Of a DNA stretch of 64,000 nt, positions 20,333 through 30,483 are shown in pieces. The notes below the pieces were generated by a model. That model ran no database searches, was not told the origin of the DNA, and saw only the letters and a list, made by a program, of their open reading frames with translations. Source of the DNA: an uncultured Aquimarina sp. (GTDB lineage: Bacteria; Bacteroidota; Bacteroidia; Flavobacteriales; Flavobacteriaceae). The stretch is from the NCBI GenBank assembly GCA_947498595.1, contig CANMKX010000002.1:124001-188000 (forward strand), in the 5' to 3' direction. The position numbers and the translations under genes were made by a program. How positions within the stretch are numbered: position 1 is the stretch's first letter; every line of letters begins with the position of its first letter.

Positions 20333-20542
20333 GTGTATTATAATCTGTATGAGGTACGTTTAATTATAATGAAATATCCATATCGGTATCGTTTATCTTT
20401 TCAAGAAGTGACCTATGATTTTATTGTTTTTGAAGATATAGAACAGATTATAGTAGAGAAAGATCAATTAGAGTTGTACAATATGACTTTTGAAGAAGCA
20501 AGAATATTGATTTCTCAGTTAAAAAGTATTATTAAAACTTAG
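20333..20542 (+). CDS. Hypothetical protein; likely start at internal Met
   Basis: 69-aa ORF; 'MKYPYRYRLSFQEVTYDFIVFEDIEQIIVEKD'. Confidence 0.45.
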   Translation: MYYNLYEVRLIIMKYPYRYRLSFQEVTYDFIVFEDIEQIIVEKDQLELYNMTFEEARILISQLKSIIKT

Positions 20543-20577
20543 AAAGTATAAAATCTTTTCGGGTATTATAAAATCTT

Positions 20578-20610
20578 AGTTATAAGAGAAATCTACTTTC
20601 TCTTATAACT
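20578..20610. repeat. Perfect 14-bp inverted repeat
   Basis: AGTTATAAGAGAAA-tctac-TTTCTCTTATAACT. Confidence 0.8.
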
Positions 20611-20612
20611 CA

Positions 20613-20777
20613 ATGAACGTGCTACCTCAAAAAGCAGCCACAGAATTAAAAAAATTATTCTATAAACATTATTCAGTAGAATTATTAGATGAAGAATGTG
20701 AGCAAGAGATGTATGAATTATTATACATCTATGCCTTTTCTCAAGGCAAGCAACACCTATTAAAACCTATTTATTAA
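20613..20777 (+). CDS. Small hypothetical protein (54 aa) upstream of serine recombinase
   Basis: Unlisted ORF MNVLPQKAATELKKLFYKHYSVELLDEECEQEMYELLYIYAFSQGKQHLLKPIY, ends 10 bp before 20788. Confidence 0.5.
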   Translation: MNVLPQKAATELKKLFYKHYSVELLDEECEQEMYELLYIYAFSQGKQHLLKPIY

Positions 20778-20787
20778 CTAGTTATAT

Positions 20788-22446
20788 ATGTATCAAGATA
20801 AGCCCTATGAAAATCTTCGTTTTGGACTTTATGCTCGTAAATCAGAAGAAGATAAAAAACGACAAATACAATCTATAGAATCACAAATAGATGTTTTAAA
20901 TGAATGTGCAGAAAGAGAGGGGATTAAAATAGTTAAACGATATGAAGATTGTGCATCAGCTCATAAGCCAAATAATAGGAAAAATTTTAGCCAGATGTTA
21001 CAAGATATAAATGATAAAAAAATTGATGCTATTTTGTGTTGGAAGGCAGACCGATTAGCAAGAAATCATATAGAAGGTGGAATGGTAATGCATTGTTTAG
21101 AGAAAAGTATTATTAAGATGATTAAAACGCCTTATAAAACTTTTTTACCTATAGATAATAATTTGCCATTAACGATAGAATTCGGGATGGCAAATCAATA
21201 CAGTCGAGATTTATCAGTAAACATAAAAAGAGGGAATTCAACAAAAGTAAAAAACGGAGGATGGTGTCATGTTGCTCCATACGGTTATATTAATAACCGA
21301 TTAGAAAAAACGATAGAAAAAGACCCAGAGAGATTTGAAATGATCAGAAAGATGTGGGATTTGCTTTTAACTGGAGAATATTCAATGAAAAAGATATGTG
21401 ATATAGCTAATAATGATTGGGGATACAGAAGTAGAAAAAATAGACCAATGACAACGGGATCAATTCATGCATTGTTCAACAAGCCTTTTTATTACGGATA
21501 TATTAAATCTGGAGAAAATTCAGGATGGGGGAATCATCAACCTATGATCACATACGAAGAATTTCATAAAGCCCAAGAAATCATGAAAGCAAAAGGCAGA
21601 AAAGCTCATACTAATGATAAAGAATATACTTTTTCAGGAATAATGAGGTGTGGTGAATGTGATGCTGCTATTACAGCAGAGACGAAAGTAAAATATAACT
21701 GCCCTAAATGTAATAAGAAACAAACAGCTAAACATCCTAAAAAATGTATTTGTGGTTATGAACTCACGTATAGTGATGTCGCAAAAGGTAAATTTTACAC
21801 TTATTATTTGTGTTCCAATGGAAAAACTCCTTGTAGTCAAAAAGTTTCACGAAAAGAAGATTTAACAGATCAGTTCGAAGCTATCATAAAACAAATAACA
21901 ATTAATCATTCTTTTGTTGAGTGGGCTAAAAAATGGTTGGATTTTACAGAGTCATACGCAATAGAGGATCGTATGAAAAAACAAAAGCGCAAAGAGAAAG
22001 AGAAAAAAACGTTAGAGCTACAACGTTCAAACCTTATTGATATGCGAATGAAAAATGAAATAGATGGAATATTATTTAAAGAAAAAAAAGATACGTTAGA
22101 ATATAAAATAGAGCAAATAGAATGCTCATTAAGAGAAAAAAGTAATGCAATAGAGAAAACAAAAGAGTGTATCGAATTTATAGAAGGATTAAACAATCGT
22201 TACAAAATGGCTTCAAGTAAGTCTAAAAAACATATACTTCTAAAATTATTATCGAACCCCATTTTAATGGACAAGAAGGTGCATGGGAAAGCCAAAAAGA
22301 TATATATCGAATTGAAATCATTCAATATCCATGAAATAAGCGTTATCGAACCCCCAAAAAGCCTTTCTATGAAAGACTTAGAAGCCAAACAAGAAGAGTT
22401 GTTTCAGAGATGGTGCTACATCTCAAGTTTAACCGAAAAAATGTAA
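20788..22446 (+). CDS. Large serine recombinase (resolvase domain, recombinase domain, zinc ribbon)
   Basis: 'GLYARKSEEDKKRQIQSIESQ', 'DAILCWKADRLARNHIEGG', Cys-rich 'MRCGECDAAI...YNCPKCNKK'. Confidence 0.92.
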   Translation: MYQDKPYENLRFGLYARKSEEDKKRQIQSIESQIDVLNECAEREGIKIVKRYEDCASAHKPNNRKNFSQMLQDINDKKIDAILCWKADRLARNHIEGGMVMHCLEKSIIKMIKTPYKTFLPIDNNLPLTIEFGMANQYSRDLSVNIKRGNSTKVKNGGWCHVAPYGYINNRLEKTIEKDPERFEMIRKMWDLLLTGEYSMKKICDIANNDWGYRSRKNRPMTTGSIHALFNKPFYYGYIKSGENSGWGNHQPMITYEEFHKAQEIMKAKGRKAHTNDKEYTFSGIMRCGECDAAITAETKVKYNCPKCNKKQTAKHPKKCICGYELTYSDVAKGKFYTYYLCSNGKTPCSQKVSRKEDLTDQFEAIIKQITINHSFVEWAKKWLDFTESYAIEDRMKKQKRKEKEKKTLELQRSNLIDMRMKNEIDGILFKEKKDTLEYKIEQIECSLREKSNAIEKTKECIEFIEGLNNRYKMASSKSKKHILLKLLSNPILMDKKVHGKAKKIYIELKSFNIHEISVIEPPKSLSMKDLEAKQEELFQRWCYISSLTEKM

Positions 22447-22448
22447 GA

Positions 22449-24461
22449 TTATTCTATTTGTAACTTTTGAAAAAATATTTTATTCCTCTGTGTGGCATCA
22501 TTTAAAAGTTTTTTAAAACTAATAATTTCTAAATATATCTTATAACCAGAATGATATCCAAAGTACCCCTCACCGTCAGGACTAGGGACTAACTGATGAT
22601 TAGTAGCAAAATCTTTAATTTTATCAGTAATATCTGCTATTACATACCCATAAACAGGAGTATTATCGTTTACTTTAATTACCTCTAATCCATCAGGCAT
22701 TTCATATTTTCCTTCTCGTATTTTTTTGACATATTTACCTATTTGTAAAACAGGGTCATCCTTATCTTGATAATTTTTTCTTTTAGGCCTTTTGAATTCA
22801 AATATAGTTAGAGGGTTACTAAATTCATTTTCTCCATTTCTAAAAGATTTTTTTTGATCAAAAACAACTAGATCTGGTTCGTCTAAAGCATCTTTTTTGG
22901 AAGAAATTTTTTCGTCAGAAGAGATAAAATTAGAAAAAACTAATCGTTCATCTAAAATCCATAAATTATGATCTTCGTAAGGCGTATCCTCTGAATTTTT
23001 TCGCATAGGATAAATTAAATTATGAATTTCTTCTTCAAGATGACTAGATCCATCTTCTTTTCTTTTAAGTATTTCTTTCATAGCCTTCAAAATGCATTTT
23101 CTATTAAATACATAATGAGCAAGATCTGTTTTACCTATTTCCGAAATATCTGAAATTATTTTAGTCATTGATGGTTTTTCCTCTTGTGGGATAGTTACAT
23201 CAAAAAAATGATTAAATTTAGTTCTAACTTCAATTTCTTTAGCGTGTTTTACTTTATGTAAAGCTATTTCTATATCTAAGTCGGTTAAATTATAACTAAC
23301 AGAGTTGAGATCTAAATCTTTGATATATTGTTTATGCCAAGGAGCTGAATTATTTACGTAGTCATTGATTTTAGTTTCTTTTTTTTCTTTTCTTGATGAA
23401 ACATCATCGGGGAATAACTCCACAGTTTTTAAGGCAGCTTTATATTCTATTTCATGTTGACAAAAAGGATAATAGCTATCGGATTTATCTTTTCCAAAAT
23501 CAAAATGCTCTCGCTCTAGAGATACATTATTATCAAGGTAATCTCCTAGAATATAAGTTTTAACGATATAATTACGTTTATTAGTTTTATCTTCTTGGTT
23601 ATCATAAAATTCATCTTCAAATTCAGGAATATGTTTATGTAAGTTTGATTCGGTTACAGCTCTATTGTGTCCTGTTAAAATTATTTTACTTTTTTGATTT
23701 CTAGGAGAATAAATTTTAAAAACTTTCCCATTAAATTTTTCTTTTAGACTATTTTGTTGTAGTTCAAATTCAATGTTTGAAATAAATTTAATATCAGACC
23801 CATTCTTCAGATAATTATTCAAAATAATAGAATCAGAAGAATCAGCTTCTTTAATAGTTATGATCGGACATTCAAAGGTGTCATTAATAAAATATATTAA
23901 TAATTTTTCTAATAGTTTTTTAGCTATTGTGTCTAAATTTTTATCAAATGAATGAGTTTCATATAAGTGTTTTAGAGTTATACAGGAATAAGTTTCTATA
24001 TTATTAGTAGTTGAGATTTTCTCATCTACAATAATTTCATATTGTTTACCAAAATTAAATTCTCTTTTTTTGAAGCTTGAATTTTCATCAAAAAATACAC
24101 TCTCAACACTTACATTATTAAAATATTTAATAAACATAAATCTACCATAACCTTTTCCACCAATATTCTTTTTGTGTTCACTATAAAAAGTATCGAATGA
24201 TTCTCTATTTTTATTATTAAACCCCGTACCATTGTCAGTAATAGATATAGAGTGAATTTTAGGTATTTGAGTGTCGAAAGCTAAAGTTTGATCTCTATGA
24301 ATTGTTATATCAATTTTGCCTTTAAAGGTATTACTCTGAGATTCTTTTTGCTTATGCGTAATTGATTGTATTGAATTAACAATAGCTTCAATAATAGGTG
24401 TATACACATTAGATTTACTCTTAATGTTATTTATGGTTCCTTGTATGTTAATTCTACTCAT
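22449..24461 (-). CDS. GHKL (HATPase)-type ATPase with C-terminal PD-(D/E)xK-like motif
   Basis: N-term 'EAIVNSIQSI', 'ITDNGTGFN', 'GGKGYGRFMFIKYF'; C-term 'EPDLVVFDQ...NPLTIFEFKRPKR'. Confidence 0.7.
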   Translation of the reverse strand: MSRINIQGTINNIKSKSNVYTPIIEAIVNSIQSITHKQKESQSNTFKGKIDITIHRDQTLAFDTQIPKIHSISITDNGTGFNNKNRESFDTFYSEHKKNIGGKGYGRFMFIKYFNNVSVESVFFDENSSFKKREFNFGKQYEIIVDEKISTTNNIETYSCITLKHLYETHSFDKNLDTIAKKLLEKLLIYFINDTFECPIITIKEADSSDSIILNNYLKNGSDIKFISNIEFELQQNSLKEKFNGKVFKIYSPRNQKSKIILTGHNRAVTESNLHKHIPEFEDEFYDNQEDKTNKRNYIVKTYILGDYLDNNVSLEREHFDFGKDKSDSYYPFCQHEIEYKAALKTVELFPDDVSSRKEKKETKINDYVNNSAPWHKQYIKDLDLNSVSYNLTDLDIEIALHKVKHAKEIEVRTKFNHFFDVTIPQEEKPSMTKIISDISEIGKTDLAHYVFNRKCILKAMKEILKRKEDGSSHLEEEIHNLIYPMRKNSEDTPYEDHNLWILDERLVFSNFISSDEKISSKKDALDEPDLVVFDQKKSFRNGENEFSNPLTIFEFKRPKRKNYQDKDDPVLQIGKYVKKIREGKYEMPDGLEVIKVNDNTPVYGYVIADITDKIKDFATNHQLVPSPDGEGYFGYHSGYKIYLEIISFKKLLNDATQRNKIFFQKLQIE

Positions 24462-24550
24462 AGTTTTATAAGATAATGTGTGGCTTTATTATAAGTACAA
24501 AAATGTAATATGAAAGAATAAATATATTAACTAATTTAATTTTAAAACAA

Positions 24551-26314
24551 TTATATGTATTCAATGTGAAAATAATTAGAGAGTTTGTTTTTGTTTTCTT
24601 CTGTTAAAGAAGGAATGGAAATGGCTAGATTGTTTTTTGCTCTACTCACAGCTACATAATAAATACGATGTTCTTCGTTACCTTGAATATTAGGAGTAAT
24701 TAAGAAATTTATATCTTCTGGTTTTTTTAAAACCAATAGAACATTTTGAAACTCGTCCCCTTTTGCCTTATGAATGGTTTTATGTAAGCTCAAGTCTTCA
24801 GGGATTGAAACACAAATTAACATTTGTGTTAGAGAATGATTTTCATAGAATGTTTTTACTTTACCTGAACTAACTTTCGGAAGTTGAAAATCAAAATTAT
24901 CTCGAATATACTCAGAAAATTCTATTAAAGAGGAATCTTCATATGAATTAAAATCATTTAATAATTTTGACAAATAGACTAAAGACTTGCGTTTTTTTTC
25001 CATTTTATCGTACTCATTAGAAAAACATTTCTCTAATATTTTGAATGCATCTTTAAATTTGTTTTCATGGGCGTAAGCGATAGCTTTAATGCTAAAATAC
25101 ATTATATATTTTCTTGCTCGGTTTGAGTCTGTATTAAGTAAGTTTTCTAATGCTTTTTGATCTAACTCACTGCCATCAACGTTAGCTTTAAGTATATTAG
25201 ACGTAAAATTATTTCTAGAAAGAGTTTGAATTTCCATCTCATTAAACTCTTTTTTTATTGTCTCCAGAGCAATTATCATATCTCCTACATATATAATAGG
25301 CTTATTGATAGAAATATTTCTATAATTTATTTGTTCTATGTCTGTTCTAATAGATTTAAGGACATCAATAATTTCATTACTACTACGTCTGTTTTCATTA
25401 AAAGTATAATGTTGAATATTTGGTAAAGTAAAATTATTTATTTGATTATAGTTAGCTCCTTGAAATTCGTAAATAGATTGGGCTGGATCACCAATTACAC
25501 CTGTGATTATATTATTTAAACCAAGCTTTTTAAAAATATCTATTTGAATAGGATTGCTATCTTGGAATTCATCAACAAAGAAGTAAGGGAATTTATGTGA
25601 TAAAACTTCTATGATATATGGAAATTGAGTTAACAATTGATAGCTAAAAAAAAGTATATCATCATGAGAAATTTTTCCTTTTTCCCAATAGAGTTTCTTA
25701 TAGTCTATTAAGTTTTCATTTAAAGCAGATAAGCATTTATTATTCAAGTATCTTCTAGACCCATTATCCATATAGAATGCTTTTGAATTATCAAGAGAGA
25801 GGGTTATATTGTTTGTTGTCAACTCGTAAGATATAGAATCTAACCAATTTATAAGGGCAGTTTTGTTGTTTGGTAGTCTTGTTAATTGATTAATACTATA
25901 AGGATGTGATAATTGATTTTTGTTTGGATGATTGTTTATCCACTCATTTACTATTTGAAAATTGGTTTTTATTTCATCATGACCATCTATTTTAGAGATA
26001 TCAATAGAATATGCATCTGAAATAAATGATATATAAGGCTTAATTATATGTTTATATAAAAAACTATGTATCGTTGAAACTTCCACTTGTGATATGGCAC
26101 TACCTAATCTTTTTTGAATAGTCTCTACAGCTATATTAGTATAAGTAATACACGCTACTTTTCTTGTAGAAGAAAGTTTATTTGAATTATTTAACACATG
26201 TTTAATATGGTTGGCAAGCCAATGGGTTTTTCCTGATCCTGGTCCTGCTGATATTTTGAAATGCTGATCAATAATATCAATTTTATGATCTGAGTTTGTT
26301 TCGATTACTGGCAT
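24551..26314 (-). CDS. UvrD-like helicase (GajB-like)
   Basis: Walker A '[17 protein letters not shown]', '[17 protein letters not shown]', '[13 protein letters not shown]', '[15 protein letters not shown]'; 10-bp overlap with 26305-28359. Confidence 0.82.
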   Translation of the reverse strand: MPVIETNSDHKIDIIDQHFKISAGPGSGKTHWLANHIKHVLNNSNKLSSTRKVACITYTNIAVETIQKRLGSAISQVEVSTIHSFLYKHIIKPYISFISDAYSIDISKIDGHDEIKTNFQIVNEWINNHPNKNQLSHPYSINQLTRLPNNKTALINWLDSISYELTTNNITLSLDNSKAFYMDNGSRRYLNNKCLSALNENLIDYKKLYWEKGKISHDDILFFSYQLLTQFPYIIEVLSHKFPYFFVDEFQDSNPIQIDIFKKLGLNNIITGVIGDPAQSIYEFQGANYNQINNFTLPNIQHYTFNENRRSSNEIIDVLKSIRTDIEQINYRNISINKPIIYVGDMIIALETIKKEFNEMEIQTLSRNNFTSNILKANVDGSELDQKALENLLNTDSNRARKYIMYFSIKAIAYAHENKFKDAFKILEKCFSNEYDKMEKKRKSLVYLSKLLNDFNSYEDSSLIEFSEYIRDNFDFQLPKVSSGKVKTFYENHSLTQMLICVSIPEDLSLHKTIHKAKGDEFQNVLLVLKKPEDINFLITPNIQGNEEHRIYYVAVSRAKNNLAISIPSLTEENKNKLSNYFHIEYI

Positions 26315-28359
26315 AGCTCTGTGATTGCGTTTTGTATATATGGAGGAATAATAAAATCTATAAACTCATCAGTACCTTTTTTCTTAAGGTTTTCAGATAA
26401 ATTATAGGCTAGTTCTAATGCATTTTCTCCTTTTCCAATTGAATTTAAATATCTAGAAGCTATGATATGACGCTTCTTTTCATCTTCATTATAATTACTG
26501 TTAGCCTGTATACTGGTTTTTATACGAGTATTCTCTTTGCTATCTCTTAATACATTTAATAAATCATCAACTGTAGAACTAGAATCTTTGTATAAAGTCA
26601 TTAATTCTTGTATTTCTTCTTTATTACTCATGGAATCAGTAATTAATATATTTGAAGATGGATTATTTAATACTAAATCATATTCAAATGTCTTCCCTTT
26701 ATCATTTTGGCTAAAAAAAGTAATATTAGGATGTTTTTTATGCTCATATTTTTGATCAAAAATATTAAACTTATAATCATATTTATCTGTATCTAGATTA
26801 TATTCAAAAGGGTAGCACTTTTTATATTTACTATTTGCTTTTCCTTTACTTTCAGGATCTCTGTCGGTAATACACACTACTTTTTTATGAATAGTATTTT
26901 CTTGAGAACTATCGAATAAATATAAAAAATGATCAAAATATCGGCCTCCAATATTTATAGTAGCGATATGATTATCAGCCAGAGATACATCTAAATAATC
27001 TGCTAAAATAGAAAGCAATAATTGTTCAGCTATTCCTTCTACGAGCAGGATTTTTTGAGCAAATAACATATCAGATTTCGTAGCATCTAAAAATCGTTGA
27101 ACATACTTTTGGCTTTGTAAAGTAGGAAATACTTTAGAAGGATATCCTATAGTAGTTTGACTATTCTCATTATGTAAACAAATAATCTCATCCAAAGACA
27201 CAGCAGATGTAATATGTGTAGAGTGAGTAGTAATAAAAATTTGTCTCACTTTTTTATCTTTCTTGTTTTCATTAAGAAACTTGAGAAATTTGTATTGCAT
27301 TGCTGGGTGTAAATGAGCCTCTGGTTCTTCTATAGCTAATGTCGTAAATATTTTGGCATTAGAATCTAAGTAATCAACATCCGCATTAATTTGCATTTTT
27401 GCTAATAACAACGACATGAAAATTAAATTATTGTATCCCAGTCCATTATGAGTTGCAGGTATTTTGATTCCAGATTCATATTCGATGATTAATTTTAATA
27501 CAGAATACATTTCATCTTCTGAAATAGTACCATCAAAATCAGGAGACGCTTTGTTGAATGATGCTCCTGTGTTTTTAGCATAAGAGAGTATTTGTTCCTT
27601 ACCAAGCTTAATCCGTTTGTTTAATTCATCTATAAGAACTTGTGCTTTTTCTGAAAATTCATTTCTTCGTTCTTTTATTTCAGTATATTTTTCATCAGGA
27701 GTTTTCTCTGTATTTATTTTAATGTCATAATCCATAAAAAAATCGAGGACTTCACGTAGAAGAGTATTACGACCTGTTAGCATATCTCTTTCAACGTCAC
27801 GTATTGCATCTAAAAATTGAAAATCAATTTTTTGTAATGATTCACTATCAGCTACTGCTTTATTATTTATATTTCCTCCCCATAATTTGTGCATATAGAA
27901 TCTAAGGAACTCATGTTTGATTAATTTCCATGCTTTATCAAGTGCTTTAGGATCTGTATTGTCTATAGAATCAAGTGCTTTTATATAAGCATCTTGTTTC
28001 TTTTCAGGTAAGAAGAATTCATAAGTTAATAGAGCCTCATAGTTATTATCTAATTTGGTTAACCAATTAGAAATAACTACTAAATCATCTGGGGTTTCTT
28101 CTTTTCCTTTGTTAATAGTTAGCGAAATACTAATTTTTGGTGGAGTTGTTTTTAAAGTTTGTATTTCAATATTTTTATTGAAATCATCGACATTTAATTT
28201 TTTAGATTGATTACTATCGATAACAAGAGAGATGGCCTTTATAAGATTTGTTTTACCAGCATTATTATGACCAATAATGACATTTATACCATCATTAAAA
28301 CTTATTTCTTGGTTTTTGAAATTCCTGAAATTTGTTAATTGAATTTTTGAGATGTACAT
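26305..28359 (-). CDS. OLD-family ATPase/TOPRIM nuclease (GajA-like)
   Basis: '[22 protein letters not shown]', '[22 protein letters not shown]', TOPRIM '[14 protein letters not shown]' and '[14 protein letters not shown]'. Confidence 0.85.
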   Translation of the reverse strand: MYISKIQLTNFRNFKNQEISFNDGINVIIGHNNAGKTNLIKAISLVIDSNQSKKLNVDDFNKNIEIQTLKTTPPKISISLTINKGKEETPDDLVVISNWLTKLDNNYEALLTYEFFLPEKKQDAYIKALDSIDNTDPKALDKAWKLIKHEFLRFYMHKLWGGNINNKAVADSESLQKIDFQFLDAIRDVERDMLTGRNTLLREVLDFFMDYDIKINTEKTPDEKYTEIKERRNEFSEKAQVLIDELNKRIKLGKEQILSYAKNTGASFNKASPDFDGTISEDEMYSVLKLIIEYESGIKIPATHNGLGYNNLIFMSLLLAKMQINADVDYLDSNAKIFTTLAIEEPEAHLHPAMQYKFLKFLNENKKDKKVRQIFITTHSTHITSAVSLDEIICLHNENSQTTIGYPSKVFPTLQSQKYVQRFLDATKSDMLFAQKILLVEGIAEQLLLSILADYLDVSLADNHIATINIGGRYFDHFLYLFDSSQENTIHKKVVCITDRDPESKGKANSKYKKCYPFEYNLDTDKYDYKFNIFDQKYEHKKHPNITFFSQNDKGKTFEYDLVLNNPSSNILITDSMSNKEEIQELMTLYKDSSSTVDDLLNVLRDSKENTRIKTSIQANSNYNEDEKKRHIIASRYLNSIGKGENALELAYNLSENLKKKGTDEFIDFIIPPYIQNAITELCQ

Positions 28360-28495
28360 AGTAAGCGATTAGAAGTGATTTTTTACGAAACTAAAGCTAA
28401 TCAATTAATCCTTTTTACGGAAACTCGTAATACAAGTAAAAAAAAATAATTTATTAACAACTATATTATAATTAATGCTTAGAGAACTTCAATAA

Positions 28496-28786
28496 TCAAT
28501 ATGCTATTGATTTCCCCATATGCCAAACAGACCAAATCAAGATTTGATCGTCTCGTAGTTCGTAGTGTATTCCATACGGAAAATCAGAGAGAAACTTAAT
28601 TCGAGTTTCTCTATAAATTAATTGAGATCCTTTGGGATAGCGTTTTATAAAATCAAGATGCCTATCCAAAGACTGTAAAAATGCCTGAGCTAGATCAGCA
28701 TTGATACTAAAGTAATAAGCCATAGCCATGTCTATATCATTACTAGCAGATGGCTTAACGACAAACTTACGCAGCATATTTTGCAC
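28496..28786 (-). CDS. ParE/RelE-family toxin
   Basis: 'AFLQSLDRHLDFIKRYPKGSQLIYRETRIKFLSDFPYGIHYELRDDQILIWSVWH'. Confidence 0.8.
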   Translation of the reverse strand: MQNMLRKFVVKPSASNDIDMAMAYYFSINADLAQAFLQSLDRHLDFIKRYPKGSQLIYRETRIKFLSDFPYGIHYELRDDQILIWSVWHMGKSIAY

Positions 28787-28985
28787 TAAGTTCAGCTTTT
28801 ATACTTTCCCAAGATTGCCCTTGATCTTGTTCTGCTGCCATTCGTTGATCAAGTAATCTTTTATGTTCTTCAGGCATCACATAATTCTTTTGCTCTGTTA
28901 AAGAGATTTCCAGTCTCAATTCATCAAAATTCTTGAAATGCGTTTTAGAAAGTTTTAAATCCGAATCCACAACAATATGTACCAT
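28767..28985 (-). CDS. Antitoxin of ParE-type module
   Basis: 72-aa ORF overlapping toxin start; addiction-module-like 'RLLDQRMAAEQDQGQSWESIKAELSAKY'. Confidence 0.7.
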   Translation of the reverse strand: MVHIVVDSDLKLSKTHFKNFDELRLEISLTEQKNYVMPEEHKRLLDQRMAAEQDQGQSWESIKAELSAKYAA

Positions 28986-29184
28986 ATTTCTATTATAGAA
29001 AGGTTTATGTCTTAGGTAAAGTTTTTATAGATAAAATACTTCATGTGCTTTTCACCCAAAGTTCTTAAATACCCTCAAAGCTATTCCATCATCAAGAGAA
29101 AAACAAGGATATTCCTGTGAGTTGCTCCTTGTTTTTTCTGGATATCTGGAAGTGTCGCAGAGTGTATTTAATAACACTTTTAGG

Positions 29185-29553
29185 ATGAAAAAATCACAAG
29201 ACACTTCGTATCAAAATCAATTAGAAACTATCATTAACGACAACCCAAACAGTATAGAATCTGCCGTAGCTCAAACTGCTTTAGTGTATAACGAAGACGA
29301 CGATATCTATAACTTTTTCCAAAATCTACTCCAATACGGATGCATTTCTGGAATGGTTTCAGAACTTGTATACTACTGCGATACCCACACGTTTTACGAT
29401 TTACATTATGCCCAAATAGAAGAAATTCGTAGAAGCTATGAGCAAGAAACAGGAATGCCGATTCATACCGAAAACGATTACAAGAATCACATGGCATGGT
29501 TTACGTATGAATATGTAGCGTATCAGATAGCACAAAAGCTTGGGGTATGGTGA
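29185..29553 (+). CDS. DUF7222-like small protein, intact copy
   Basis: Start at MKKSQDTSYQ rather than listed 29122; C-terminal part duplicated at 32685-32812. Confidence 0.6.
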   Translation: MKKSQDTSYQNQLETIINDNPNSIESAVAQTALVYNEDDDIYNFFQNLLQYGCISGMVSELVYYCDTHTFYDLHYAQIEEIRRSYEQETGMPIHTENDYKNHMAWFTYEYVAYQIAQKLGVW

Positions 29554-29762
29554 TGCCCCAGTTTTTTATATGAAGATGCTGTGATCTAAGTGAATTACAC
29601 TTTTGACAGTGTTGGAGTAATTTTTAAAGAGGAACTCTTTCTCCGTTCAACGAAAAGTTTCATTCAATTGGGGTGTTTATAGCTCTTTTTTATTCTCCAG
29701 AAGATGCTGTTTTTATGATCTTTTTTAATCCAAAATGATTTTAAAAAAATGAGAAGAGACAC

Positions 29763-29927
29763 CTCCTATACACAGGCAAAGATAGCCTTACCCCCTATGC
29801 GAGCAAGACCAAGCGAGAATCATAATATTTTTTGGATTTCATCTGCAAAAAATATCGCGCCTGTCTTGCTTTTTCCTTTCTGTGGCTACAAAAAGCCCGT
29901 TATAGGAGCAACATCAATCTCGCTCCT
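29763..29927 (+). ncRNA. Candidate structured RNA/DNA element, copy 1
   Basis: CTCCTATA(29763-29770)/TATAGGAG(29901-29908); AGCAAGAC/GTCTTGCT; ATATTTTTTG/CAAAAAATAT; alternative AGGAGC/GCTCCT (29904-29909/29922-29927). Confidence 0.55.
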
Positions 29928-29966
29928 CTTTAAGAAACAATATATATAATTTAAAATGTTAGAATT

Positions 29967-30364
29967 ATGGCAACAGCAGTAAAAAACGGAAGTACAAAAA
30001 AGGCTACAATGGCAAATGCTCAACTGAAAGAAAAATTAGCTGAAGAAGCCACGGAAACAGTATCAAAAGCGACTCCACAACCGCCAAAAGAAGCAGTAAT
30101 AACGCTGGATGAAAGAATCGCAAAGTTTAAGAAACTACAAGGACTCAACAATCAAAGAGACCGTTTAGTGAGTACATTAGAGAGCTTGCAAACTTTAATC
30201 TCAACCAAGACTTCTCATCTACATTTTTGCTTAGAGATTCTGCGGGATTGGAATTTAAGGCAAACAATTCGAATCTGATACAAATTGTAGCTACGGGTTT
30301 ACAAAGAACATTAGAACAACGTAAAAATGAGTTAGAAAAGCAGATTTTAGAATTTGTGCTTTAA
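29967..30364 (+). pseudogene. Frameshifted paralog of 33231-33641
   Basis: MATAVKNGSTKK... matches intact copy until a 1-nt deletion near 30195; the other frame then encodes NFNLNQDFSSTFLLRDSAGLEFKANNSNLIQ...LEKQILEFVL. Confidence 0.8.
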
Positions 30365-30483
30365 ACCAATTTAACTCAAAAATGAGTCCTTTATGGAAAA
30401 CTATAAAGGACTCGTTTATATTAAAACCAGAATAAGATTCCTCATAAGGTAATCTATATAATAATTTTTTAAGATACTTTTCT

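Noticed and set aside
21906-22196. Minus-strand ORFs inside the serine recombinase and other large genes (e.g. 21634-21840, 57755-58153, 58178-58444)
   Set aside because: Shadow ORFs opposite strongly supported coding regions, with no recognisable domains.
29749-29949. Listed ORF 29749-29949 (66 aa)
   Set aside because: Lies on top of the duplicated structured element; the reading frame is not preserved in the second copy.
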